Numbered from the stretch's first letter, positions 17,206 to 26,501 are shown. The stretch is 64,000 bases of DNA from Lachnospiraceae bacterium (GCA_910574865.1 CAJTDN010000009.1:174413-238412), one strand, 5' to 3'. The notes: generated by a model from the letters alone, not told the origin. Program-made: numbers and translations.

Positions 17206-18095
17206 AGGTGCTTAAGAAATGTGGCTGGTTTGTCGTGAGCCTGTTGCCGGTGCTATTGTTTTTTGTCATTCAGGTGGGGGCATCCTTCGTCTCTATTTTC
17301 GTGTACATGTTTCTTCATTATGGAGACGGGCTTACGCAGGCGGAACTCACGATGCGGGCCGGCGAGTGGGCGATTGAAAATATTATGTACTTGACGTTGG
17401 TGATGCAAATCGCGGCATTTTTGGTATTTGGCATTTGGTATTATTTTGCATATGGGAAGAAAAAAAGGCCGGGGCACGTGGAGGAGCCGGGAGGAAGGCA
17501 AATTGCGGCTATCGTGCTGCTCGGGGTTCTGCTGCAGGTGGTGGTGAGCGGCGCTTTGAACCTTATCTCCGAGGTTGCGCCCGGTGCTTTGGAAGAGTAC
17601 CAGGAATTGCTGGAGAATTCTGGGATGATGGAAACGAGCGCGTTGGTTCTTCTCTCGGTTGTGATCATGGCTCCCATCGTGGAGGAGATTCTCTGCCGGG
17701 GTATCGTTTTTCGGCTGGCGAAGCATGTCAGCGTGAAGTTCTGGGTGGCGAACGTAATCCAGGCGTTGTTGTTCGGGGTGCTCCACGCGAATCTCGTGCA
17801 GGGAATCTATGCGTTCGTGTTTGGCCTGGTGCTGGGATACGTATATGGGAAATATGAGCGTATCTGGATGTGCATGCTGCTTCATGGCGTGATTAATTTT
17901 AGCAGCGCGATTGTGTCATTGTTGTGGGGAATGTTGTTCCTCGCGGGCAGAGGGCTGGCGATGACGTTCATGGTCGTCGCCATGGCGGCGGCAGTGGCGG
18001 GAATCCTATATTGCATAAAAGAAGAATTGGGACCTGTCGCGAAAGTGCCGGAGACGGCGGCGATATCCAAATCAGAGTTGGAAGAAATCGAGTAG
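17202..18095 (+). CDS. CPBP-family intramembrane metalloprotease
   Basis: 297 residues, about eight hydrophobic helices. CPBP motifs: VEEILCRG (Glu-Glu...Arg), FGVLHANL (His) and LLHGVIN (His...Asn). ATGA overlap with pyrD places it at the end of the pyrimidine operon, although there is no known functional tie. CPBP proteins act in membrane protein processing or bacteriocin immunity; the substrate here is unknown. Its last six codons (LEEIE stop) lie inside a perfect inverted repeat shared with the convergent downstream gene. Confidence 0.88.
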   Translation: MKVLKKCGWFVVSLLPVLLFFVIQVGASFVSIFVYMFLHYGDGLTQAELTMRAGEWAIENIMYLTLVMQIAAFLVFGIWYYFAYGKKKRPGHVEEPGGRQIAAIVLLGVLLQVVVSGALNLISEVAPGALEEYQELLENSGMMETSALVLLSVVIMAPIVEEILCRGIVFRLAKHVSVKFWVANVIQALLFGVLHANLVQGIYAFVFGLVLGYVYGKYERIWMCMLLHGVINFSSAIVSLLWGMLFLAGRGLAMTFMVVAMAAAVAGILYCIKEELGPVAKVPETAAISKSELEEIE

Positions 18096-18127
18096 GGGAG
18101 ATTTTCCCCCTACTCGATTTCTTCCAA
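18078..18127. terminator. Bidirectional terminator-like perfect inverted repeat covering both convergent stop codons
   Basis: TTGGAAGAAATCGAGTAG plus GGG at 18078-18098 is perfectly repeated in reverse at 18107-18127 around an 8-nt loop. The arms are the last codons (Leu-Glu-Glu-Ile-Glu-stop) of both the CPBP gene and the serine hydrolase. No long T-run, but the 21-bp stem should be very stable. Confidence 0.8.
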
Positions 18128-20119
18128 GGTATTTTCGGCCTCGCGTGCCAAGCTTCCATGGACGATGGGCTCTATGGTGCGGTTCATGAGTCGGTGGAGG
18201 ATTTCCATGCCGCCCCTTTCTTTCAGCGCGTTGTATAAAAAGTGGTCGGCAAGTTCTTCCGTGACGGATTCTAAGCCTTCCATGATCATGCTCTTGCCCG
18301 GCGTCTCAAACCAGCGGATTTCGATTCCGTCTTCGAAAAAGAAAATGTTTGCCAGCCGCTTTGCAGATTCTTCCACATACGCCATTTCCAGTTTCAGCAC
18401 CAGGTTGTCGTTTTCATCGGTCGTAAACCGCCCTCTCGTTGCCAAAAGGTAACTTTCCCCGTGCAGCGTGAGAAGGCTTTCTTTGGCCAAGCCGAATCCG
18501 ACCTTGACATCATGCCACGTGTCCGCCTCCAGGAACGAAACGAGGAAGTCCTTGCCTTCACGGGAAAATTTGACCGCATGGATTCCCTCTGTCATGTTGT
18601 TGTGGAAGACCTGCAAAAACAGTGGGAAAAGGCCGACGGACTGTTGGGCCAGGGTGTATTCTTTTCCATCCAGCATGCCAATGTGGCGTTCATAGTCGAA
18701 ACTGTAGGCGGAGACATGGGTGGAGGAAATCAGGCCTTGCGGCCTTTGCCTGAGATTGCACCCATATGTCGGCTGGTTGCCCTGGCGTATGCCGAAGCGC
18801 GAGGTCAGGCGGCTGTTTCTGCGCAAGACGGAGCCTGACGTCAGCCATCCGCCCTTTTTGATGCGGGACGCTTTTTTCAATCCGCTTTCCAACTCGTCAA
18901 CCAAGTGCAAGAGTACCGAAAGGGCAGCCTGGTTTTCCGGCAGCGCGTCCGTCGGCATATACCCATCCGGGCATCCCGTATCTGATGCGCTCCGCGCCAG
19001 CGGACTCCGTGAGTCCGTCAAGGTATACCCATCCGGGCATCCCGTATCTGATGCGCTCCGCGCCAGCGGAAAATATTTTCGCACGATGTTCAGCATGACG
19101 CAGTTCTGGAAAAGTTCGTTGTTGCCCGCGTTCGTCACCAGTACCATGTCCATGTCCGGATAGACGACCACGTTTTGCCCGAGCATGCCGTTGAACTCGA
19201 AACTGCCGGGACGTTCTTCCATCCATAGCTGGTAACCGTAGCCGAACGTGTCCGCGTCCGTTTCCACCTGCTTTTTCGTGGAGCGCTCCACCCAGCCGGC
19301 GGGGATGATTTGCCTGCCGTTCCACACGCCCTTCTGCAAATAAAGCTGTCCCAGCTTCGCCATGTCCTCGGTGCAGATGAAAAGTCCCCATCCGCCCTTG
19401 GTGATGCCCTTCGGGCAAACTTCCCAGAGGATTTTCGTGATGCCAAGCGGCTCGAACAGGCGGGGCCGCAAGTATTCCTCCAGCGTCAGCCCCGTGCGTT
19501 CGGTGACGATGGCGGAAAGCACGTACGTGTTCAGGCTGTTGTAATGGAAGACGGTGCCGGGATCCTCCGTCACGGCGGAATTTAAGTAGCTGCCGAGCCA
19601 GTCGTTGCCGGAGACGATGCCGGACTCGTTGAACGAAACCCCGCTCGTCATCGTCAGTAGGTTTTCCACGGTAATGACGGGACGGAACATTTTCGTCAAG
19701 GGATTGATTTTATTTTCAAAAATGGAATAAATATTTTCGTCCAGGCGGAGCAAACCTTCCTCCACGAGCAGGCCGATCGCCATGCCGGTAATGCTCTTGC
19801 ACATGGAGTGGGAGATGTGCCAGAGGCCCTTTGGGTAAGGGGCGAAATTGCATTCGCAAATGACCTTGCCATGACGCAGGAGCATAAAATGGTGCATGTC
19901 GGTATACTTGGACGCGTCCAGCTCGCGAAGCAGCGCGGCCAGGTGCGCGGAAGACACGCCCTGGCTCTCGGGCGTGGCGCGCTCAAACGGTTGCTCGTAA
20001 GGCTCGTTAAATGGGAAGGGTATTTTTTGCGGGAAAAAATCGACCCGGCTGACCCCGCTGGTCTTGCCGAGCATGATGTCGGTAATCAGTTCCACGACTG
20101 CAAGCTGTTCGTTTGCCAT
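18110..20119 (-). CDS. Beta-lactamase-related serine hydrolase (class C/esterase type) with in-frame repeat insertions
   Basis: 669 residues, no signal peptide. The N-terminal about 340 residues are a class C-like serine hydrolase: SMCK as SxxK near residue 109, HYNSLNTY near residue 185 as the Tyr motif. The C-terminal about 200 residues form an unrecognised domain. Between them (about 340-470) lies low-order sequence: PLARSASDTGCPDGY occurs twice, encoded by a family D repeat (18958-19070), followed by an Arg/Gly-rich stretch whose DNA (about 18730-18850) is also palindrome-rich (e.g. TGACGTCA). The repeat lengths are multiples of three, so the frame survives. SD GAGAGAGGA precedes ATG 20119. 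Could be an esterase, peptidase or transglycosylase-like enzyme; substrate unknown. Confidence 0.82.
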   Translation of the reverse strand: MANEQLAVVELITDIMLGKTSGVSRVDFFPQKIPFPFNEPYEQPFERATPESQGVSSAHLAALLRELDASKYTDMHHFMLLRHGKVICECNFAPYPKGLWHISHSMCKSITGMAIGLLVEEGLLRLDENIYSIFENKINPLTKMFRPVITVENLLTMTSGVSFNESGIVSGNDWLGSYLNSAVTEDPGTVFHYNSLNTYVLSAIVTERTGLTLEEYLRPRLFEPLGITKILWEVCPKGITKGGWGLFICTEDMAKLGQLYLQKGVWNGRQIIPAGWVERSTKKQVETDADTFGYGYQLWMEERPGSFEFNGMLGQNVVVYPDMDMVLVTNAGNNELFQNCVMLNIVRKYFPLARSASDTGCPDGYTLTDSRSPLARSASDTGCPDGYMPTDALPENQAALSVLLHLVDELESGLKKASRIKKGGWLTSGSVLRRNSRLTSRFGIRQGNQPTYGCNLRQRPQGLISSTHVSAYSFDYERHIGMLDGKEYTLAQQSVGLFPLFLQVFHNNMTEGIHAVKFSREGKDFLVSFLEADTWHDVKVGFGLAKESLLTLHGESYLLATRGRFTTDENDNLVLKLEMAYVEESAKRLANIFFFEDGIEIRWFETPGKSMIMEGLESVTEELADHFLYNALKERGGMEILHRLMNRTIEPIVHGSLAREAENTLEEIE
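18958..19070 (-). repeat. Family D palindromic repeat inside a coding sequence (66-bp unit, 1.7 copies)
   Basis: A 66-bp unit (18958-19023) is followed by a 47-bp partial second copy. Each unit holds GCGC-tcc-GCGC and, in the complete copy, CGGACTC-cgt-GAGTCCG hairpins. A diverged copy lies in the leader of the transporter gene at 51594-51665, where both hairpins are kept but loops differ. 66 bp equals 22 codons, so the host gene stays in frame. Confidence 0.85.
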
Positions 20120-20356
20120 AAAATCCTCTCTCTTTCCTTACGCTGAACACTTAGCGCGAATGTACTGCCCGGAGTTTCCTTCTGTACACCGACGCTAGGC
20201 GATCGTTTTCCGATGGCTTTTCCAAAAGGACAACCATCTTCCCTGGAATATTCTACCGTACCGTTATAATCCTTGTATGATAATAAGTTGCTTATATCAG
20301 ACCATCCGTTCTTGCTAAATTTTTTTCCTCAATCTACAAGATTCGCATGTCCAGGC

Positions 20357-20473
20357 TTTATAGGAAACTTTGTTTCCTATAAAGTAAAACCCTCCGGGGG
20401 ATGCGCACTTCGCACATAAAGAAAATGGCTGCTGACGCAGCCGCGCTCCGGGGCGAGAGTCCGGCAAGCCGGA
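20357..20473. repeat. Cluster of four consecutive hairpins, 20120-20725 gene-free region
   Basis: Perfect 13-bp stem CTTTATAGGAAAC/GTTTCCTATAAAG (loop TTT), then TGCG/CGCA, GGCTGC-tgac-GCAGCC, and TCCGGC-aa-GCCGGA within 120 nt. A short motif CTGTACACCGACGCTA lies upstream (about 20182-20197). No coding sequence is supported between 20120 and 20725. The spacing suggests an RNA or repeat element, not a simple terminator. Confidence 0.6.
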
Positions 20474-20726
20474 TCCTTTGTTCATTTTTCTGTCACTTGT
20501 TTTAAATTAAAATATACCACATAGGCTGAAATCATGCAACTATTTTTAGTTGCGTTATGAACCTGCTTTATAAAAAATCCGAAAACCGCGGATATCAGCT
20601 TTTCGGATGGGTGAATTTGTGATAGAATAGTGAAGTTAAAAAGTCCGACAATTTGGAAATCACAAAATTTTATACGAAATATACTCATTAAATGATTAGA
20701 GCGTCAAAAGGTATTTTGACGCTCAT

Positions 20727-20887
20727 GATACACGGATTACTCCGTGCTAACGCACTCCCGTAATCCTAAAACACCTCAAATCCGCTCATTTTTCTGCGAA
20801 AAATGGCTACTTTTCGGTGTTTTGCGCGTCCCAAAGTCATCCTTTTTCATGCAAGCATGAAACGCATGACCTTTTGACGCTTGTATC
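20727..20887 (+). repeat. Family B structured repeat, copy 1 (upstream of jetA)
   Basis: Outer stem GATAC/GTATC; arm 1 GGATTAC/GTAATCC; arm 2 AAACACC/GGTGTTT; arm 3 with a CATGC/GCATG tip. Directly before it is a perfect hairpin GAGCGTCAAAA-ggta-TTTTGACGCTC (20699-20724), and CTTTTGACGC recurs near the 3' end. The 13-bp sequence TCATTAAATGATT flanks the whole unit at 20685-20697 and 20886-20898, like a target duplication. Confidence 0.85.
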
Positions 20888-20925
20888 ATTAAATGATTGG
20901 AAGAAACGAAGAGAAGGAAAACCGG

Positions 20926-22458
20926 ATGAACTTGATGGAAAAAATCCCCAAGGGGTTCTACAAGCTTTTTGCAAGTAAATATATGGAGTATTATATGCGT
21001 TTCTTGGCAGCCATCTACGAGGAGTCCGGCAGGTCGTATTCGCTTCTGGGGCTTACGGAGCAGGAGTGCAGAAGTATCATGAACGAATGGATTGCCGTGG
21101 AGACGCTGGACTGGGGCGAGGAGCAGTTCGACGAGGAGGGCGAGCTTCTGACCCGGTCGAACATGGCCTTCATCTGCCTGAAGCACCTGGAAGAGTGGGG
21201 GTGGCTTAGGCGCGATTTTGACGAGTCGTTAAACAGCTACGTCGTGTCGTTTCCCGAGTACGGCCAGATGTTCGTGGAACTGTTCCAAAAGCTGTACAGC
21301 GAGGATGAGACCAAGGAACGGCAGAGCGTTTTGGCCGTCTATAGTTATTTGTATACTTATGGCTCCGACAAGGAGAAGAACAACGACATTTTGAAAAGCG
21401 CCCTGCAGACCTCGCGCTCCCTGCTGCAAATGCTTTCGAACATGCAGGAAGGGATGCGCGGGTATTTTGACGAGTTGTCCAGGCAGAAAAGTTTCCTTGG
21501 AATCCAGGAAGTGCTCGTGAAGGAAATCAATAACAGTGACAGTAAGAAATACGCGATTCTTACGACGACGGACAGCTTTTACCGGTACAAGGAAGCGGTG
21601 AAGGAACTGATTGACCAGAACCTGCGCGAGAACGAGGCGAGGAAGCGAGAATTTTCCGAGAAATTAGGGGAAGCCAGGCGGGAGGAGGACGCGCTGGCAG
21701 GAGAAAGAAATCGCCCGGAGGGACAGAAAACGATAGAGGAACGGGTGTTGGCGGGAATTCTTGAACCGGCGGACGAGGTGAACGCCGCCCGGGAGCGGGA
21801 GTTGGCGAGAGCCACGATGAAACGGCGTAAGCTGGAGCGGGCGGTACAATTGTGTGAGGAGGCCGCGGATTTCATTTACCGTATCGAGCGGGAGTTCGAC
21901 GCCATCGAGAAACGTTATAATAAATTGATTGAGCAGAAGACGGTATTTGCCAACCGGGCGGCGGCGCGGATTCGTTATATTTTGCTGGAGGGGGCGGCCG
22001 AGGAAGACAAGACGGTGGCATTGGTCGGCCTTCTGAATAAAACTGGCGACCGGCAGGAAGAAATTTTGCACAAACTGGCGGGACGGATGCATTTGACCGA
22101 GCGGTTCCGCGTGATGGGGGAGAAAAGCCTGGCCAGGCGGCGGGAGTCTTCGAAGGACGAATTCGTCCCGCAGGCGGTCGTCCGGGCGGAGGAAGAGGCA
22201 GGCGGGGCGTTGGATGGTTTCGTGCTAAAGCCGCTTTATACGGGAAGGGAAATTGCCGAATTCCGGGAGAGACACGTGAAGGACGGTACGTTTTCGGTGG
22301 ACGCGGATAGCGTGGAGACGATGGAAGACCTGGAAAAGTTGTTTTTCGTGTGGCAGGAGGCCACGGAAAACGCGGACGGCGGCGGGGACATTTCCGTCGG
22401 TGGGGACGTGGAAAACGGCGGAGGATTTCGCTTTTCTAAGCTTTCGATTGAAGAATGA
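20926..22458 (+). CDS. jetA: JetA-family (Wadjet kleisin-like) protein
   Basis: 510 residues, opening with a winged-helix-like N-terminus typical of JetA (IPKGFYKLFASKYMEYY), then a long helical, charged middle (about 200-330) expected to contact JetC, and a loose Gly/Asp-rich end. Assignment rests on this pattern plus the JetB and JetC genes behind it. Family knowledge: Wadjet JetA is the MukF/kleisin-like subunit that closes the JetC ring around DNA. ATG 20926 (AAGGAA 8 nt upstream) is preferred to 20893, which lies in the repeat edge. First gene of a five-gene run on one strand. Confidence 0.8.
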   Translation: MNLMEKIPKGFYKLFASKYMEYYMRFLAAIYEESGRSYSLLGLTEQECRSIMNEWIAVETLDWGEEQFDEEGELLTRSNMAFICLKHLEEWGWLRRDFDESLNSYVVSFPEYGQMFVELFQKLYSEDETKERQSVLAVYSYLYTYGSDKEKNNDILKSALQTSRSLLQMLSNMQEGMRGYFDELSRQKSFLGIQEVLVKEINNSDSKKYAILTTTDSFYRYKEAVKELIDQNLRENEARKREFSEKLGEARREEDALAGERNRPEGQKTIEERVLAGILEPADEVNAARERELARATMKRRKLERAVQLCEEAADFIYRIEREFDAIEKRYNKLIEQKTVFANRAAARIRYILLEGAAEEDKTVALVGLLNKTGDRQEEILHKLAGRMHLTERFRVMGEKSLARRRESSKDEFVPQAVVRAEEEAGGALDGFVLKPLYTGREIAEFRERHVKDGTFSVDADSVETMEDLEKLFFVWQEATENADGGGDISVGGDVENGGGFRFSKLSIEE

Positions 22459-22542
22459 GGCTCTGGACGGCGGGGAGGATTTCCCTATGGGGGGATGTGT
22501 CCGAAGGACATGGAGAAATAGGAACGGGAAGGAACGGAAGAA

Positions 22543-23181
22543 ATGGTTACATACATGGAAGAGTTGTCCGTCACGGAGGCGGAAAACCTGAGAAAGACGA
22601 TTGCGAAGCTGTTTCGCCAGACGTGCATTTTGCAGATGCGCTACGACCCGGTGACGCTGGTTCCCCGGGACAATCTGGATTACGAGATTTGCGCGCGGCA
22701 TAAAAATTTCATTGAGGATTACTTGAGCGTCTTGGGATGCGAGCTTTTGCACGACCCGCAGGAGCGCGTGTTCCGCCTGGCGGGGGAAGGCGTGGAAACG
22801 GAGAGATTGAGCCTCACGGCCACGATTATCATCCTGCTGGTCAAGATGATTTACCGCGACAAGATTCTCGGGGAGGGGCTTAATGCCACGGTGACGACGC
22901 TTATGGAAATCCGCGAGTACGGAAAGAACACGAATTTATTAAATCGGAAGTTGACGGTGGCGGAGTGGCGCGAGGCCCTGTACCTGATGGGCAAGCACCA
23001 GATGATCGAGCTGCCAGGGGCGGTGAAGGACGTGGAGGACGACACGCCGATTTATTTGTACGGCACGATTAACTTGTATGTCAGCGCGACGGACATAAAC
23101 GCGCTGGTGGAGGAATACGGGGAGGAGGCCGCGGGGGATGAAACAGTCGAAGAAGATTTTTTCCCGGATGCTTTTGAATAA
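22543..23181 (+). CDS. jetB: JetB-family protein (DUF4194, MukE-like)
   Basis: 212 residues, tandem winged-helix-like composition with landmarks such as SLTATIIILLVKMIYRDK and TVAEWREALYLM, typical of DUF4194/JetB. It should bind JetA as the KITE subunit. 84 nt separate it from jetA, without a clear promoter. Its 3' end overlaps jetC by 44 nt in another frame, so the two are tightly coupled. Start ATG 22543 with AAGGAA upstream; an in-frame ATG at 22555 is an alternative. Confidence 0.85.
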   Translation: MVTYMEELSVTEAENLRKTIAKLFRQTCILQMRYDPVTLVPRDNLDYEICARHKNFIEDYLSVLGCELLHDPQERVFRLAGEGVETERLSLTATIIILLVKMIYRDKILGEGLNATVTTLMEIREYGKNTNLLNRKLTVAEWREALYLMGKHQMIELPGAVKDVEDDTPIYLYGTINLYVSATDINALVEEYGEEAAGDETVEEDFFPDAFE

Positions 23182-26100
23182 CTGGGGCGGCATCAGCCAC
23201 AAGGTAATGGAGTTCCACGAATACGTGAACTTGTTCAGCGGAAAAAGCGGATCGGGGAAATCCACGGTGATGGACGCCATCCAGGTCGTGCTCTACGGCA
23301 GCGTCGCCTCGACGTTTTTGAACAAGGCGGCGGATGACGCGAAGAATAAAAGAAGCGTCCTAAGTTACTTGCGCGGCGCGCAGAAGGACGGAAGCTCAAA
23401 CCGGGAGAACGTGGACTTTTGCTCCCAAATCGTGTTGGAAATCACCGAAACCGGGAACAAGGCGAGCACTTGCATCGGGGTCGTTTTCGAGGTGGGAAGG
23501 CATGACGCGGACTTGAGGCGGTACAATTTTTTCAGCCATTGCGGGAAAATGCCGGAGGATGAATATTTGACGGAAGACAAGGTTCCTTACTCGACGGCAC
23601 GCTTGAAGAAGTTGGTCGAGGAGCGTAAGAACAGTGAGGAAAACCGGGGGCAGATTGACATAAACCGCGTGTATTCGTCAAAAGAGGCCTATCTGAACAC
23701 GGTGTACGACGTCATTTTCGGACATCTCGACCCGGGCCGCCTGATGACGATGGAGAAGAGTGCCATCGCCCTGCGCATGACGAACGGCACCGGCCAGTTT
23801 ATCAAGGACTACATGTTTCCCAAGAGCAAAGAAAACACGGTGTCCACCATCAGCGAGCAGTTGGGGGCCTACCGCGAAATCAAGGAGCGGGTGGATGATT
23901 TGGAACGCCGTATCGAGCTGCTGGGCGAGGTCGGCAAGGCCAACCTGGAGCTTGCCCAGGTGCGTTCGGACAAGGTGCGGGCGGAAACGACATTGAGAAT
24001 CATAGAGATTGAGAACGTGAAAACCAGGCTGGCGGCCAAGGAGGAGGACATAAACCGCATTTGCGAGTGTATTGCCGAGCTGGAAAAACGGCAGCGGGAA
24101 CTTGAGGCGGACAAAAGGGAGAAAGAAGAGGAATTTGTCGAGGTAAGGTCAAAACTCCATGCCAGTGACTATGGCCGTAAAAAGAAGGAATTGGAGGACT
24201 TGAAGACCACGATGGGGCTCCTGGCGGGAAATTCCAGGCAGTGGAGGGAAATTCAAAACGGTTTGAGGGCGTGGGAAGAAGAGGAAGAAATCAGCAGTTA
24301 CGTGAGCAACCCGACCTTGCAGTGCATGGATGAGATATTGGACGGGGAGGTCTCGGTTTCCGCGCTGGAGAAGGTGAAGAAGGGGCTAAAGAACGCGCTT
24401 GAGATGATTGGCGGGGAAATTGACGGCCTGAACGAGAATGTGCGGAATATGGCGCGGGAGCTGGGCGAGAAAAAGGAGATGGTGGAGGACTTGAAAAACG
24501 ACCGCAAGCCATACCGCAGGGAACTCAAAAGTGCCAGGATGCAGCTGCAGCAGGAATTAAGTGACCAGTACGGGCACACGGTTCACGTGGAAATTTTCGC
24601 GGACTTGTTCGACATCATGGACGAGAAATGGAAAAACGCCATCGAGGGGCGGCTGGGACGCATCAAGCACGGCCTCGTCACCGAACCGCGCTATGCCCTG
24701 GACGCGGCGCGGATTTTCCGCAAAATGAAGCGCAAGGAATACGAGGAAGTGGAACTGATTAATACGGCGGCCATCAAGCGCGACACTCCCACGGCCGAGG
24801 CGGGAACGCTCTACGAGGCGGTTCGGGCGGTGGAGCCTTACGTGGACTCATGCTTGAAGCGCTATTTGGGGCGCATTTACAAATGTGAGACGGTGGATGA
24901 TCTGCATGGGGTGAGGGACGGCGTGACGCCGGACTGTTATTCTTATAGCAACTACATTTTCCGCCACTTGCGGGAGGACGACTACAACCGCCATGCCTGC
25001 ATCGGGACGAAGGTCTCGAAGGCGAAACTGAAGGAACTGGAGGACGAGGTTTACGAGCTGGAAAAACGCCAGCTTGCCGACATGCAGATGCGTGACACCT
25101 TGAAGCGGGCGCGGGACTTCGAGCAGTTGAACCAGGGATTGGAGCAATTGCAGGCTCTGGCGGGCGCGGCGGGGGAACTGGAAAAATATTTGGGAAAAGA
25201 GGAGTGGCTGAAAAGGGAATTAAAGGAGCTGGAGGATGGCACCTTGACGGCGCAGCTGAAGGCAAGAAGGGACGAACTGGAGAAGGAAATCGACAAGCAG
25301 AACAAGCTTCTTGGCGGGGTGACGAGGGAGCGCATCGAGCAGGAGCGTAACCAGGCGACGGCCAGGAAGGAGCATGATGATTTTTCGGCCAGGCTTTCCC
25401 AGCTTGAGCATGGATTCGTGGCAAACGAGGAGCTCCTCGCCGAGGTGAGGGCGAACCTGGAACACCAGTCGGAAATGGCTTTGCGCAGGCGGCAGGGGGA
25501 ACTGCTCGCCGGCCTGGAGCGGCGCGAGGAAGAGCAAAAGGAGGCGCGCGCGCTTGCACGCAATAAGTTTAACCGTGAGTATCCAGCTTATGGATTCAGC
25601 GGCGTGGAGCATGAAAACGATGCCTATGACAAGGTGCTCTCACAATTGCAAGGCGATTTCGAACCGAAATACAAGGAAGAGTTTGAAAAACAGTACCGGC
25701 TCGTCTACCACAGCCTGCGGGAGAACGTGATTGCCACCATCCATGGGGAAATCAAGGCGGCCTATCGACATAAACGGGAAATCAACCGCATGTTGTCGCG
25801 GATACAGTTTTCGGACAGCGTTTACCAGATTGACATCATTCCGGCCGAGAACGAGAACGGCCAGTTTTATGAAATGCTGATGGCGCCGGAGCTTGACAGC
25901 AAGGTGATTGACAATGACGGCTTCGACGGGCAGCTAAGCTTCGGCGAGGATGAATTTTACCAAAAATACGAGAAGCAGATCCAGCGGCTGACGGAGAAAT
26001 TCATGCCGCCGCGCGAGGGCGACGCGGCGCGGATGGCATTCCACAAGCAGGAGATGGAGCGTTATGCGGACTATCGAAATTACCTGACGTTTGGCATGTA

Positions 26101-26500
26101 CGAGCGGGTCGAGGACGCGGACGGGAACGTAAAGAAGAACGCCGTGGACGAGATGGCCGGGCGCGATTCGGGCGGCGAGGGACAAAATCCCAAGTACGTG
26201 GCGCTCCTGGCCGGGTTCGCCATGCTCTACATGCAGCAGGAGAACCGACATTCCAAAATCCGTCTGGTGCTTTTGGACGAGGCGTTTTCCAAGATGGACA
26301 AAGAGCGGAGCGAGGTGTGCCTGCGCTACGCGCGGGAACTGGAACTGCAGCTCATTGTCTGCGTGCCGGACGAGCGCCTGCAGTCGCTGATACGAAACGT
26401 CGACAGCGTGTATGGTTTCCGGCGGCATAAAAACCAGGTGACGATGATGCACATCGACAAGGGGGATTATCTGGAGATGGTGGAAGGGCGAGGGATTTGA
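23138..26500 (+). CDS. jetC: JetC-family SMC/MukB-like ATPase
   Basis: 1120 residues. Walker A GKSGSGKSTVM at residues 35-45, two long coiled-coil arms (about 240-480 and 640-880) flanking a hinge-like globular region (about 480-630), a signature-like SGGEGQ near residue 1010 and Walker B RLVLLDEAFSKMD near 1042-1054. These are the SMC ATPase parts of a Wadjet complex. The stop codon is 1 nt before the response-regulator ATG, whose SD (GAGGG) lies inside jetC, so the genes are translationally coupled. No JetD (DUF3322/DUF2220 nuclease) gene follows, nor is one found elsewhere in the window. Confidence 0.92.
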   Translation: MKQSKKIFSRMLLNNWGGISHKVMEFHEYVNLFSGKSGSGKSTVMDAIQVVLYGSVASTFLNKAADDAKNKRSVLSYLRGAQKDGSSNRENVDFCSQIVLEITETGNKASTCIGVVFEVGRHDADLRRYNFFSHCGKMPEDEYLTEDKVPYSTARLKKLVEERKNSEENRGQIDINRVYSSKEAYLNTVYDVIFGHLDPGRLMTMEKSAIALRMTNGTGQFIKDYMFPKSKENTVSTISEQLGAYREIKERVDDLERRIELLGEVGKANLELAQVRSDKVRAETTLRIIEIENVKTRLAAKEEDINRICECIAELEKRQRELEADKREKEEEFVEVRSKLHASDYGRKKKELEDLKTTMGLLAGNSRQWREIQNGLRAWEEEEEISSYVSNPTLQCMDEILDGEVSVSALEKVKKGLKNALEMIGGEIDGLNENVRNMARELGEKKEMVEDLKNDRKPYRRELKSARMQLQQELSDQYGHTVHVEIFADLFDIMDEKWKNAIEGRLGRIKHGLVTEPRYALDAARIFRKMKRKEYEEVELINTAAIKRDTPTAEAGTLYEAVRAVEPYVDSCLKRYLGRIYKCETVDDLHGVRDGVTPDCYSYSNYIFRHLREDDYNRHACIGTKVSKAKLKELEDEVYELEKRQLADMQMRDTLKRARDFEQLNQGLEQLQALAGAAGELEKYLGKEEWLKRELKELEDGTLTAQLKARRDELEKEIDKQNKLLGGVTRERIEQERNQATARKEHDDFSARLSQLEHGFVANEELLAEVRANLEHQSEMALRRRQGELLAGLERREEEQKEARALARNKFNREYPAYGFSGVEHENDAYDKVLSQLQGDFEPKYKEEFEKQYRLVYHSLRENVIATIHGEIKAAYRHKREINRMLSRIQFSDSVYQIDIIPAENENGQFYEMLMAPELDSKVIDNDGFDGQLSFGEDEFYQKYEKQIQRLTEKFMPPREGDAARMAFHKQEMERYADYRNYLTFGMYERVEDADGNVKKNAVDEMAGRDSGGEGQNPKYVALLAGFAMLYMQQENRHSKIRLVLLDEAFSKMDKERSEVCLRYARELELQLIVCVPDERLQSLIRNVDSVYGFRRHKNQVTMMHIDKGDYLEMVEGRGI

Positions 26501-26501
26501 C

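Noticed and set aside
24774..25559. 261-codon minus-strand frame inside jetC
   Set aside because: Shadow of a GC-biased coiled-coil gene; Pro/Ser/Arg-rich with no SD.
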